This document shows positions 16,385-25,161 of a DNA stretch of 64,000 nt, piece by piece (positions within the stretch are counted from its first letter, which is position 1; every line of letters begins with the position of its first letter). The stretch spans positions 1 to 64,000 of the forward strand of contig SZPI01000011.1 in NCBI GenBank assembly GCA_030263635.1, given 5' to 3'. The position numbers were made by a program, and so were the translations under genes. The notes under the pieces were generated by a model that ran no database searches, had not been told where the DNA came from, and worked only from the letters and a program-made list of their open reading frames with translations. The DNA comes from Flexicrinis sp001567485. GTDB lineage: Bacteria; Chloroflexota; Anaerolineae; Aggregatilineales; Phototrophicaceae.

Positions 16385-17959
16385 TTATGTACGGGCGGTC
16401 GGCAGCGTCTTGAGCGGTTCGCCGCGTAGGGCGGCCCGCAGCGCGTCGCGGTCGTCCCACGGATACTCGATTGTCCCGAAGCACATCGACTGCTCGTGGC
16501 CCTTGCCGCACGCCATCACGATATCGCCGGGGCGGGCCATCTGGCAAGCGCGGTAGATCGCCTCGCCGCGGTCAGGCACGCGGAAGAACGTCTCGCCCTC
16601 CACGCCGCCTTGCGACCGGCAGCCATCCGCCATCATGTCGAGGATCGCGTCGAGGGATTCGGTGCGCGGGTCTTCCGCGGTCAGCACGGTGATGTCGGCC
16701 ATGCGCGCAGCGGTCTCGGCCATCATGCGCCGTTTCTGTACGTCACGCAGGCCGGCGCTGCCGAACACGACGATCAGCCGGCCGTTCTCGCCGATCACGG
16801 TGCGGCCGGCTTGCAGCGCCTTTTCGAGCGCGTTGGGCGTGTGGGCGAAGTCGACCATCGCCGTGAACGGCTGGCCCTCGTCGATCAACTGCATGCGGCC
16901 AGAGACGGCGGTCACGGCCGCCAGCCCGTCGTAGATGCTCTGATAGTTGGCGCCCAGCGCGCGCGTCACGCCGATGGCGGCAAGCGCGTTGTACACGTTG
17001 AACGCCCCGAACAGCGGCAGCTTGAACTTCGCCGCGCCGACCTCGAACTCCGCGCCACCCGGCCCGAGCACGACGTTCTCCGCCCGACAGTCGGCCTCGT
17101 TTTCGATGCCGTAAGTCACGCGGGCGTCGGCAGGGATGTCGAGCAGGGTGCGCGCGCCCTTGTCGTCCACGTTGATGACGGCGATCTTCGGCACAGTCTG
17201 CTCGGTCACGCGGGCCTCCAGCGCACGATGGACACGCACGCCGGATTTGCGCTGAGATGTCGACAGCATGTGGAACATCGTCGCTTTGGCGTCCCGATAC
17301 GCGTCCCAACTGCCGTGATAGTCGAGGTGTTCGTGGGTGATGTTGGTAACGACCGCGGCGTCGATGTCCACGCCGATAAGCCGTCCCTCAGCCAGCCCGT
17401 GCGAGGTCATCTCAAGCACGCAGTGAGTCAGCCCGTTTTCGACCATCTGCGCCAGATACCGCTGCACGTCCGGCGCGTTGGGCGTGGTGACGTGAAAGCC
17501 GGTGTCCAGCTCATGCCCGCCGATGTCCGCGGCGATCGTGCTGATATAGCCGGTCGTCCCGCCGGTCGCCAGCTTGAGGATGCTGTGGATCATGGTGCTG
17601 GTGGTCGTTTTGCCGTCGGTGCCCGTCACGCCGATGACGACCAACTGGCGCGATGGGAAGTCGTAGAACGCCGCCGCCAGCAGTCCGAGCGCCGCCCTTG
17701 AGCTGCGCACCTGCGCGTACGGGACGGACAGGCCGTCGATCGGCTGCTCGCCGATGATCGCTGCCGCGCCGCGCTCGATCGCCTTGGCGATGAACTGATG
17801 TCCGTCAACCGTGCGGCCCTTCCGCGCGACAAACACGCCGTATGGCTGCACCTCGTCGGCCGACTCGACCACCGGCGCATGGATCAGCGCGTCGGCGGTG
17901 GTGGCAATCACGTCCGCGTCGGGCAGGGCTTCGAGCAGTTCAAAGAGAGTCTTGGGCAT
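16385..17959 (-). CDS. murE: UDP-MurNAc-tripeptide synthetase
   Basis: MurE adds the third amino acid to the peptidoglycan precursor in the cytosol. ATG 17959 gives 524 residues, two bases after the SGNH gene stop. The ATP loop is TGTDGKTTT (112-120), the carbamylated lysine is Lys225 in YRDAKATMF, and the C-terminal GKGHE is present. The amino-acid selecting motif reads EDPR (429-432), where diaminopimelate enzymes usually have DNPR and lysine enzymes lack the Arg. Several Chloroflexota use ornithine, so the third residue is left open. Confidence 0.93.
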   Translation of the reverse strand: MPKTLFELLEALPDADVIATTADALIHAPVVESADEVQPYGVFVARKGRTVDGHQFIAKAIERGAAAIIGEQPIDGLSVPYAQVRSSRAALGLLAAAFYDFPSRQLVVIGVTGTDGKTTTSTMIHSILKLATGGTTGYISTIAADIGGHELDTGFHVTTPNAPDVQRYLAQMVENGLTHCVLEMTSHGLAEGRLIGVDIDAAVVTNITHEHLDYHGSWDAYRDAKATMFHMLSTSQRKSGVRVHRALEARVTEQTVPKIAVINVDDKGARTLLDIPADARVTYGIENEADCRAENVVLGPGGAEFEVGAAKFKLPLFGAFNVYNALAAIGVTRALGANYQSIYDGLAAVTAVSGRMQLIDEGQPFTAMVDFAHTPNALEKALQAGRTVIGENGRLIVVFGSAGLRDVQKRRMMAETAARMADITVLTAEDPRTESLDAILDMMADGCRSQGGVEGETFFRVPDRGEAIYRACQMARPGDIVMACGKGHEQSMCFGTIEYPWDDRDALRAALRGEPLKTLPTART

Positions 17960-17961
17960 TG

Positions 17962-19170
17962 TCAGCTCCCGTCGGTAGGTGCGGGGGCGTCCCCGTCCGG
18001 AAGTAAAGAGAGTCCGGCCAACCACGCCTCGACCTCGGCGGCGACGACGGCGTTGCCGCGCGGGTTGAGGTGCATGTCGTCGGTGTAATACAGGTGTTCA
18101 CCGTCGCGCGCGTACTTCTGCAAAATCGGCAGCAGATCGAGGCAGGTCAGGCCGAGGTCGTCGCACAAGTCGAGCATCTTACGGCGCGGCCCGCCCAGCA
18201 GATCGATCACGTCCTCACCGATGATCGGCGCGGTCAAGTCGCTGTAGACTTCCTCGCGCGTCGGGATCAAAAAGACGGCCAGCGCACCGCCCCACCCTGT
18301 GACGGCGTCCCGCGCCTGTTTGAGCGCGTCACGGGTCATCGGCACGCCGGCGGCCACACGTGGATCGTCCAGATTGGACGCGATCTGCTCGTAACGCTGG
18401 CCGAAGTTGAGCCGATGGCCGTTGTATTCGACCGTATAAGGCCGGCTGAAGTGATACCGCTCGAAGTCGCTGATATACGCGCCTTCACCGGCCAGCGCCG
18501 TCTCCGCCACCACCCATGCCGCGCTGTTGTGCCGCAGCCAGCTGAGGATCGGGCCGCCCTCGTCGGGATAATCCGGCACGACCGTATCGCCCAGTTTGTC
18601 GATCTCCCCGCGCAGCAGGGCGAGTTGATAATCCTCGTTGAAGTCGTTGACGAAGAACTGCCAGATCACCAGCGGTGGCTCGAACGTGCGGCCGAAGGTG
18701 TCGACGAAACGCCAATGGCTGACGCTGCCGGTCGATCCCTGCGCGAGGTTCATCACATGCAGGCCGGTCGACTGCGCGAATCGTGTCACCCAACAGTCGG
18801 CATATTCGGTGAAGCAGAAGCTGAAGCTGTCGCCGACGACGGCGGTGTCGACGCGGTCGCCCAGCGTGAATGGCGCGGAGCGAAAGCCCATGCGTGAGCC
18901 TTGAATCTGCACCGTATCGACGTGAAACGCGACGCCCTCGCCGGGGCCGTACAGCGCGTCCTTGATGTTGGGCTTCATCATAAAGCCGTGGTCGATGTCC
19001 ATCGTCATCAGGCCGAGCCGGTTGATGTCGGTCGACTCGCCTTCGATCACGCGCAGCGCCGCAAGCTGGAGCGTGGGCGGCAGGATCGGCGTCGCCACCC
19101 GGACGACGAGTTCGAGCAGCAGAGGGGTCACGACGACCCAAAAGCCGATGAGCAGCAGTGCCTTCTTCAT
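17962..19170 (-). CDS. Membrane-anchored SGNH-hydrolase-like protein
   Basis: The 402-residue protein has an N-terminal membrane anchor (about 4-28) and an extracytoplasmic domain with the four SGNH blocks. Ser115 is in GDSFSF, a glycine is in QGSTGS (about 144-149), Asn175 is in FFVNDFNE, and an Asp-x-x-His pair (364/367) is in DDMHLNP. AlgX/AlgJ-like and other anchored SGNH proteins act on acyl groups of cell-surface glycans. Its stop lies two bases before murE, so the two are co-transcribed, which agrees with an envelope role. The substrate is not known. Confidence 0.8.
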   Translation of the reverse strand: MKKALLLIGFWVVVTPLLLELVVRVATPILPPTLQLAALRVIEGESTDINRLGLMTMDIDHGFMMKPNIKDALYGPGEGVAFHVDTVQIQGSRMGFRSAPFTLGDRVDTAVVGDSFSFCFTEYADCWVTRFAQSTGLHVMNLAQGSTGSVSHWRFVDTFGRTFEPPLVIWQFFVNDFNEDYQLALLRGEIDKLGDTVVPDYPDEGGPILSWLRHNSAAWVVAETALAGEGAYISDFERYHFSRPYTVEYNGHRLNFGQRYEQIASNLDDPRVAAGVPMTRDALKQARDAVTGWGGALAVFLIPTREEVYSDLTAPIIGEDVIDLLGGPRRKMLDLCDDLGLTCLDLLPILQKYARDGEHLYYTDDMHLNPRGNAVVAAEVEAWLAGLSLLPDGDAPAPTDGS

Positions 19171-19249
19171 GCGTGGGAGAACAATCCGGCCACCCGATAA
19201 CCACGTCGTGAGTGTACAGGATGGCCGGTGAATTGCGAAGATCGTGCGT

Positions 19250-19268
19250 GTGACGCGATACGCGTCAC
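19250..19268 (-). terminator. Weak hairpin at the end of the glycoside hydrolase gene
   Basis: A perfect 8-bp stem (19250-19257 with 19261-19268) has a 3-base loop and overlaps the stop codon at 19265. There is no T tract, so it may be an mRNA-stabilising or weakly terminating hairpin. Confidence 0.3.
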
Positions 19269-20743
19269 CGGAGCGCCCGCCGTCGCCGGCGGATGAACAC
19301 CGCGATCCCAGCCACGCAGGCCATCCCGATCACGCCGGCAGCGGCCGCGCCCACGGCGATAGCGCGGTCGTCACGCACGATAACGGTGTCGAGCAGAGCC
19401 GCGCCGCCCTCGACAGCCACGTCGAACCGGCCGCCGAACGGCGCGGATGCGATTAGCGTCTCGACCCACGCCGCGCCACCGCCCGTGTACGCCGTGGCCG
19501 CCCCGTTGACCGTCACGGTCAGCGCGTCGCCCTGCCAGCGCAGCATTACCTGCGTCCCTTCGGCGGTGAACACGGTGCGCCCGCCGGCCAGCGCCCGTCC
19601 AAACTGCGCACCGCTGGCCTCGACGACATCACCGTCTGCCTCGATCAACCAGTGGTCGTTCGCCTGATGCACGCCGATCCGCAGCGGATGATCGCCTCCG
19701 GTGATGTACTCGCGCATGGCGTCGTACACCGGCAGCGTGGTATACGACGGCTTTTCGTCGCTGTAATCGGGTTCGGCCATGCGAAAGTAGTAAAAGCTCT
19801 CGTCACTGCGGCGGTCGTCCGGCAGGGTGAAGAACCAGTAGTTGACCACGCCCACCCACGGCCACTCGGCTTGGATGCGCTCGTAGAACAGCGGCATGTA
19901 GCGCGCCTGCTGCTCCAGCGTGACCTGCCCAAAGTTGTAGCGCGCGTCGATGGGGCGCGGGTCGGCCTCCTCATCCGGCACGGCGTTCCATGCCGCCTCG
20001 CTCAGCCAGATCGGCTTATGCGCGTCGCCATGCGCGACCATCAGCTCGCGGATGTACTGGCTGCGGCCGACGTTGACCGTCACCGGACGCATGCGGCGGT
20101 CGGTCGGCCCGCTGTTGAGGCCGTAGCCCTGCATCGACAGCACGTCGAAACACGCGCCCGCGCCAGCCGCGTACATCCGCTCGAAGAACACGAAGTCGTT
20201 CAGGTTGCGCCCGCTGAGTTCGACGGTCGGCGCTAACGCCCCACTGATGACGACGATCTCCGGATCGACCGCCTTGAGCGCGTCATGCGCGGCGCACAAC
20301 AGCTCGGTATACGCCTCGGGATCGACGTCCGCCTCACCCCATTCGGGATAGATATTCGGCTCGTTCCACACCTGATAGTAGCGGATACGGCCGCGATATC
20401 GCTCGGCCAGCGTGCGCGCGAAATTGACGTAATCTTCGATCAGCGCGGGTGGGGCCATGTCGCCGGCGTCGGGCGAGGGCTGCGCCCACTGCGGCGGATT
20501 GCTGATGCGCGCCTGAATCTGTAGGCCGTACTGCTCGGCCAAGTCCACGATACGATCGTACTTGGCCCATGCGTCGACCACGCCGATTGCGTCCACGTTG
20601 CGGCGATCCTCAAAGTCGCCGCGCCCGTGAATCTCGATGTCCTCCCATGTGAATTCCTGCCGGATCCACGCGAACCCCGCCGCGCTGATCTGCGCGAGCT
20701 GCTGCTCGATCTTCGGTATGTTGAACCGGCACGAGCGGATCAT
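19265..20743 (-). CDS. Glycoside hydrolase of the GH39/GH5-like TIM-barrel type, main body of a frameshifted gene
   Basis: The 492-residue frame contains the barrel signature IRQEFTWEDIE (27-37), the acid/base YQVWNEPN (Glu128) and a nucleophile candidate in KPIWLSEA (Glu249). A beta-sandwich stretch (about 345-455) and a C-terminal membrane helix (about 460-483) with a basic tail follow. So the enzyme would sit on the outer face of the membrane. The frame lacks a natural N-terminus: it begins mid-fold, while a signal-anchor peptide in another frame lies immediately upstream (20610-20927). Either the gene carries a frameshift near 20700-20745 or the assembly has an indel. Confidence 0.75.
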   Translation of the reverse strand: MIRSCRFNIPKIEQQLAQISAAGFAWIRQEFTWEDIEIHGRGDFEDRRNVDAIGVVDAWAKYDRIVDLAEQYGLQIQARISNPPQWAQPSPDAGDMAPPALIEDYVNFARTLAERYRGRIRYYQVWNEPNIYPEWGEADVDPEAYTELLCAAHDALKAVDPEIVVISGALAPTVELSGRNLNDFVFFERMYAAGAGACFDVLSMQGYGLNSGPTDRRMRPVTVNVGRSQYIRELMVAHGDAHKPIWLSEAAWNAVPDEEADPRPIDARYNFGQVTLEQQARYMPLFYERIQAEWPWVGVVNYWFFTLPDDRRSDESFYYFRMAEPDYSDEKPSYTTLPVYDAMREYITGGDHPLRIGVHQANDHWLIEADGDVVEASGAQFGRALAGGRTVFTAEGTQVMLRWQGDALTVTVNGAATAYTGGGAAWVETLIASAPFGGRFDVAVEGGAALLDTVIVRDDRAIAVGAAAAGVIGMACVAGIAVFIRRRRRALR

Positions 20744-20927
20744 TGCGGGGCTGAGCGCGGATCAGGTTGCCGGCCCACTCGATCATGCCGCGAATTTGGG
20801 CCAGCGGCTCCTCCTCGCCGGTCTGCGACCAGAAGAAGCGCCACGCCAATCCCCGCGCGCGCAGATCGAGCATCAAGCCGGCGGCCAGCGCCATGAGAAT
20901 TACGCCAAGAAGAATGATACGACGCAT
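20610..20927 (-). pseudogene. Out-of-frame N-terminus of the glycoside hydrolase gene
   Basis: From ATG 20927, with a GGAGG site in front, the frame encodes a convincing signal-anchor (MRRIILLGVILMALAAG). A short juxtamembrane segment with FFWSQTGEEEP and GMIEWAGNLIR follows. It then runs out of frame at about 20745-20700, exactly where the hydrolase frame opens. The two pieces together would make one anchored protein of about 550 residues. Some residues normally preceding the barrel seem to be missing, which suggests a small deletion with a frameshift. Confidence 0.65.
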
Positions 20928-21077
20928 CAGCCTCCGCCCGCCAATCGTCAAAGGGCGACGGGGGCAGCGCAGTTCGTCTGCGGACATCCCGCGATGTCCC
21001 GGACTGCGGCGCGTTGTCACCGACCGCCACCAACGTGAAATGTATCCAATGGTGTCCGGGCATTATAGGTGCGCTGG

Positions 21078-21083
21078 TATAAT
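21078..21083 (+). promoter_or_regulatory. -10 box of the M24 peptidase gene
   Basis: A perfect TATAAT lies 37 bases before the ATG at 21121. An AAAGGA ribosome site follows. No clear -35 box. Confidence 0.45.
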
Positions 21084-21120
21084 TCGCCTACGGACAGCCT
21101 GCTTCCCAAAGGATACTCGA

Positions 21121-22212
21121 ATGGACTACGCCGCTCGTCGTGCCAAGCTCGCCCAATCGGTGCAAAACGCCGACGCCATCGCCCTTGTGCCGGGCGCTAA
21201 CCTCAAGTATTTCACCGGTCTCAATCTCCACACCAGCGAGCGGCCGATCATCGCGCTGGTGCAGGGGGAACAGCTCTCGTTGATTATCCCCGCGCTGGAA
21301 GTCCCGCAGGTGCATGCGCGCCCCGACCTCGAAGCGCAGTTGTTCGCGTGGACGGACACCGAAGGCTATCAGGGCGCGTTCGAGGCGGCCGTCAGGACGC
21401 TTGGCCTCGCCGATGCCACCATCGCGGTTGACGATCAGTCGATGCGCCTGTTCGAGTGGATGGGCTTTGAAGCGGTCAGTTCGACGATCCGGCGTCATCC
21501 GGTCGGGGCTGACCTGCTGCTGCTGCGCCAGCAGAAGGACGCCGGCGAACTGGCCGCTATGCGCGAAGCGTGCAAGCGCAGCGAGTCCGCATTCGACGCG
21601 CTGCTGGCGTGGGTCAAGCCGGGGATGACCGAGCGCCAGATCGGCCTCAAGCTGGACTCGCTGCTGATCGAACACGGCTGCCACGGACTGAGTTTCGAGT
21701 CGCTGGTGCAGACCGGCCCGAACTCGGCGCGGCCCCACGGCGGCGTGACCGACCGCGCCTTGCAGACCGGCGAATTCTTGCTGGTGGACTGGGGCGGCCG
21801 CTACAACGGCTATCCGGCCGACCTGACGCGCACGGTCGTTTTCGGCACGCCGAGCGCCGAGATGCAGAAGATCCACGACACAGTCGTCGCCGCCAATCGC
21901 GCCGGCGTCGCGGCGTGCAAGCCGGGCGTGCGCTGCGGGGATGTCGACAAGGCCGCGCGCGACGTGATCGAGGCGGCGGGGTACGGCGAGTACTTCATCC
22001 ACCGCACGGGACACGGTCTGGGGCTGGAAGTCCACGAACTGCCGCAGATCGCGTCCGGCGTCGATGCGCCGCTCAAGGTCGGCAGCGTGTTCACGGTCGA
22101 GCCGGGGATCTATGTGCCGGGACTGGGCGGTGTGCGCATTGAAGACAATGTCGTGATTACCGAGACCGGCGCCGAGCAGCTCTCATCGTTCCGCCGCCAA
22201 GTCGCGCCGTGA
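21121..22212 (+). CDS. M24 metallopeptidase (Xaa-Pro aminopeptidase/prolidase type)
   Basis: The 363-residue enzyme has an N-terminal creatinase-like domain (1-135) and a pita-bread catalytic domain. All metal ligands are seen: Asp223 and Asp234 (LVDWGG and YPADLTR), His298 in HRTGHG, Glu327 in VEPG and Glu341 in RIEDN. His206 is the usual proton shuttle. It removes residues from peptides with proline in second place; whether it prefers dipeptides or longer peptides is open. The ATG is chosen over upstream in-frame codons because a -10 box and ribosome site precede it. Confidence 0.92.
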   Translation: MDYAARRAKLAQSVQNADAIALVPGANLKYFTGLNLHTSERPIIALVQGEQLSLIIPALEVPQVHARPDLEAQLFAWTDTEGYQGAFEAAVRTLGLADATIAVDDQSMRLFEWMGFEAVSSTIRRHPVGADLLLLRQQKDAGELAAMREACKRSESAFDALLAWVKPGMTERQIGLKLDSLLIEHGCHGLSFESLVQTGPNSARPHGGVTDRALQTGEFLLVDWGGRYNGYPADLTRTVVFGTPSAEMQKIHDTVVAANRAGVAACKPGVRCGDVDKAARDVIEAAGYGEYFIHRTGHGLGLEVHELPQIASGVDAPLKVGSVFTVEPGIYVPGLGGVRIEDNVVITETGAEQLSSFRRQVAP

Positions 22213-22244
22213 GGGCGTGACGCCGCGTCGTCGGTCGCAATACG

Positions 22245-22284
22245 AACCTCACCCCCATCGGTGCGCTGCTGGGGGTGAGGTTTT
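22245..22284 (+). terminator. Terminator of the M24 peptidase gene
   Basis: A perfect 12-bp stem (22245-22256 with 22271-22282) spans a 14-base loop and ends in TTTT (22281-22284). It lies 33 bases after the stop at 22212. The opposite strand has no T tract. Confidence 0.82.
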
Positions 22285-22298
22285 GAGACGAACCCCCA

Positions 22299-22955
22299 CT
22301 ACAGACAACCTGCCGCCCACAACAGGCCCCGCCGCAAGATTTCCCGTGCTTCCGGCACGTCGAAATCACCGATGACGTGCCCTAGCGACGTGTAGAAGAC
22401 GCGGCCCTTGCCGAACCGGCGCGTCCATACCACCGGCATCACCGTGCCGTCGATCCAGTACGCGTGCTCACCGCCGAAGGTCGTGGTCGCTAGTACGGTG
22501 TTGGATGGATCGACGTGCATGTAATACTGCTCGGAGTGCATGTCGAAGTCGCGCAGCCCCGCCGTGATCGGGTGTCGGGCGTCCGTGATATTGACGCGGT
22601 AGTCGATGATCCCGCCCGGATGTGCGACCCACTGGCCTCCGACCATGAACTGATAGTCCGGATTGCCGCGAAACGCGTCCGCCATCCCGCCGTGCCACCC
22701 GCCGCAGTTGACGCCGCCATCGCGGATCGCGCTTAGCAGCGCCTTCTCCTGTTCAGGCGTGATCGTGCTCATGGTATACATCGGTACGATCAGATCGAGC
22801 GACGCCATGAGGCCAGCGTCGAGGAAGCTGTCGAGCGACGGCGAGCGCGTGACGTGTACGCCCGCATCGGTCAGCAGGCGCGCCGCCAGCGCCGAGGTCT
22901 CCTCAGGGGCGTGGCCCTCCCATCCGCCGTAGATGATGAGTGCGTTTTGGTTCAC
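22299..22955 (-). CDS. ThuA domain protein
   Basis: The 218-residue protein has the class I glutamine-amidotransferase-like ThuA fold. It opens with ALIIYGGWEGH, has a GGVNCGGWHGG nucleophile-elbow region (about 79-90) and YRVNITDARHPITAGL (about 120-135), and closes with GKGRVFYTSLGH. Rhizobial ThuA works with the dehydrogenase ThuB in trehalose and related disaccharide breakdown through 3-keto sugars. Here it follows a Gfo/Idh dehydrogenase and a sugar ABC importer, the same set. The reaction assignment is inferred from that set. Confidence 0.88.
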   Translation of the reverse strand: MNQNALIIYGGWEGHAPEETSALAARLLTDAGVHVTRSPSLDSFLDAGLMASLDLIVPMYTMSTITPEQEKALLSAIRDGGVNCGGWHGGMADAFRGNPDYQFMVGGQWVAHPGGIIDYRVNITDARHPITAGLRDFDMHSEQYYMHVDPSNTVLATTTFGGEHAYWIDGTVMPVVWTRRFGKGRVFYTSLGHVIGDFDVPEAREILRRGLLWAAGCL

Positions 22956-22997
22956 CTCTGTTTTTCCTTGTATGTTTGCGATCCTGCGGTGAGCCGG

Positions 22998-24068
22998 CTA
23001 GGGCACCCACACCGCCGGCCGATCCACCGTGGTCGACAGTTCGATCACGCGCCGCGCGCGCGAGGATTCGTCGAACGCCAGCATCGCGTCTAAGACGTGC
23101 AGCCCTAACGCGCCGGACGCGCGATGCGGCTCGCCGCGGTTGATGCTGCGCGCCATGTCCGCGACGCCGACACCGCGCAAGTATTCCGCGCCCGGACGGG
23201 GCGAAACCGCCTCCCATGCCTGTGTCTGCGGCGTCCACACCGAGACTGTTCCGCCGAACGTGTTCGGATCAGGCACCGACATGCTGCCCTCGGTTCCGTG
23301 AATTTCGATATTCGGCAGGTGATGCCGCCATGTATCGAAGCTGGTGATGAGGGTCGCTATCGCCCCCGACACGAACTCGATCGTGCCGGCGTAGTGTGTG
23401 CTGACCGTGACCGGAAGGCGCTGCCCGCGAATCGCTTCGTGGTTGGCGACGCGCTCGTCGAAGGCGCGTGACGTAAACGCCGCGATGCCCTTGATCGGGC
23501 CGAGTAGGTTGACCAGCGCAGTCAGGTAGTACGGCCCCATGTCGAGCATCGGCCCGCCACCGTCCAAATAGAAGAAGCCGGGGTTCGGATGCCACGCCTC
23601 CGGCCCGTGACCGGCCATAAACGCCGTCGCGGAGACGGGGCGTCCGATGCGGCCCTCGTCAATCGCCGCGCGGCTGGTCTGGCCGCCCGATCCGAGAAAC
23701 GTGTCCGGCGCGCATCCCACGCGCAGTCCCTTGCTCGCCGCGATGTCCACGACTGAGCGTCCGTCCTCCCGTTTGAGCGCGAGCGGCTTTTCGGTGTAGA
23801 CGTGCTTTCCGGCATTGAGCACGCGCAAGCATGTCTCGTGATGGACGTTGGGCGTCGTCAGATTGATGATGATCTCGATGTCGTCGCGTACCAGCAGGTC
23901 GTCAACGCTCAACGCCTCGATCCCATTGGCTTGCGCGAACGCCTGCGCCTTCTCGGCGACGAGGTCTGCGCATGCGGCCAACGTGATATCCTCAGGGAAC
24001 ATGCTCAAGCCGGTGACGTACTGCGGCGCGATATTGCCACACCCGATCATCCCAACTTTCTTGGGCAT
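22998..24068 (-). CDS. Gfo/Idh/MocA-family NAD(P)-dependent sugar dehydrogenase
   Basis: The 356-residue protein begins with the Rossmann motif GMIGCGNIAPQY (6-17). It has the family lysine motif YTEKPLAL (Lys about 94) and a C-terminal alpha/beta domain containing DMGPYYLTALVNLLGP. These enzymes oxidise a sugar hydroxyl to a ketone, often at C3. Together with the ThuA gene 42 bases downstream and the importer upstream it resembles ThuB. The nucleotide (NAD or NADP) is not fixed by what I see. Confidence 0.9.
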   Translation of the reverse strand: MPKKVGMIGCGNIAPQYVTGLSMFPEDITLAACADLVAEKAQAFAQANGIEALSVDDLLVRDDIEIIINLTTPNVHHETCLRVLNAGKHVYTEKPLALKREDGRSVVDIAASKGLRVGCAPDTFLGSGGQTSRAAIDEGRIGRPVSATAFMAGHGPEAWHPNPGFFYLDGGGPMLDMGPYYLTALVNLLGPIKGIAAFTSRAFDERVANHEAIRGQRLPVTVSTHYAGTIEFVSGAIATLITSFDTWRHHLPNIEIHGTEGSMSVPDPNTFGGTVSVWTPQTQAWEAVSPRPGAEYLRGVGVADMARSINRGEPHRASGALGLHVLDAMLAFDESSRARRVIELSTTVDRPAVWVP

Positions 24069-24261
24069 TTGATCTCTCCTTATGCACAGGGGAATCTGCC
24101 GGCACGCCCGCCCGGCCAGCGCGTCAAGATGCGCGCGTCAAGGCGGAACCTGTGCCTGCGCGCCCATTGTAGCGACAAACCGCGTGCGCGGCGCACTGAC
24201 CACGCCGTACCAAGCCGGCGGTCGAGTCATGCGGCCGGCGGCGGTCTGCGCTGTGCCTCGA
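24069..24261. other. Spacer between permease and dehydrogenase genes
   Basis: About 190 bases hold no gene, no T-tract hairpin and no clear promoter. The Gfo/Idh-ThuA pair may be read from the importer promoter or from an unseen one. Confidence 0.35.
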
Positions 24262-25161
24262 TCAGCCCTTGACGGCGCCGAGCGTGAACCCGGCCACGAA
24301 CCGGTCGAGGAAGACGTTGTAGATGATCGCGACCGGGATCGCAACGATGATGCCGGCCGACATGATCGACTGCCAGAAATACACGTCGCCGCGGATCAAC
24401 TCGCTGGTCACGCCGATACTGATGACCTTCTGCGCGCTGATGCTGACGAACGCCAGCGCGTAGATGAACTCGTGCATGGTCAGCGTGAACGAGAACACCA
24501 CGACGGTAAGCAGGCCCGGAAGCGCCAGCGGCATGATGACGCGCACGACCGCGCCGAACCGTGTGTAGCCATCGACGGTCGCCTGCTCCTCGATGTCGGC
24601 CGGGATCGACTTCATAAAGCCCATCAGCAGCCATGTACAGAACGGCACGGTGAACGTCGGATATACGAGGATCAGCGACCAGATCGAGTCACGCAGCCCA
24701 AGCACGGTGATCACGCGCGACATCGGGATGAACAGCAGGGTCGGCGGGATCAGATACACCATGAACATCAAGATGCCGAGCTGTTCGCCTAAGCGCCCGG
24801 AAAGGCGGGCCAGCGCATACGCGGCCGGAACGGCCAGCAGCAGTGTGATTAGGACGACGACGATGCCGATGAAGATGCTGTTGCCGATCCACACGGTGTA
24901 GTTCGTCTCGTTGAATAGCAGTTTGAGGTTGTCGAGGGTTGGCGGCTGATTGAAGATGAACGGGTTGTTGAGCGGCCGGTACAGGTCTTGATTGGTCTTG
25001 AACGTCGCGATCAGCATCCAGTAGAACGGGAATGCCGCGAAGATCGTGAAGAACGCGATCGTCGCCGCCTGAAACCCGCCCCGGCCGAGCCGGTTGACCC
25101 GCCGCCGCGCGGGCGAGGGGATGTGCGGACGATGTACTCTGGTATCCGTCTTTTCGGCCAT
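24262..25161 (-). CDS. Sugar ABC transporter permease, MalG/ThuG type
   Basis: The 299-residue protein has about six membrane helices and the EAA loop that docks on the ATPase (EEQATVDGYTRFGAVVRVI, about 207-225). It starts at ATG 25161, whose first base is the last base of the partner permease stop (TAATG), so the two are translationally coupled. A longer open frame upstream is not coding. With MalF-type and MsmX-type partners it forms a CUT1 importer for oligosaccharides or disaccharides. Confidence 0.92.
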   Translation of the reverse strand: MAEKTDTRVHRPHIPSPARRRVNRLGRGGFQAATIAFFTIFAAFPFYWMLIATFKTNQDLYRPLNNPFIFNQPPTLDNLKLLFNETNYTVWIGNSIFIGIVVVLITLLLAVPAAYALARLSGRLGEQLGILMFMVYLIPPTLLFIPMSRVITVLGLRDSIWSLILVYPTFTVPFCTWLLMGFMKSIPADIEEQATVDGYTRFGAVVRVIMPLALPGLLTVVVFSFTLTMHEFIYALAFVSISAQKVISIGVTSELIRGDVYFWQSIMSAGIIVAIPVAIIYNVFLDRFVAGFTLGAVKG

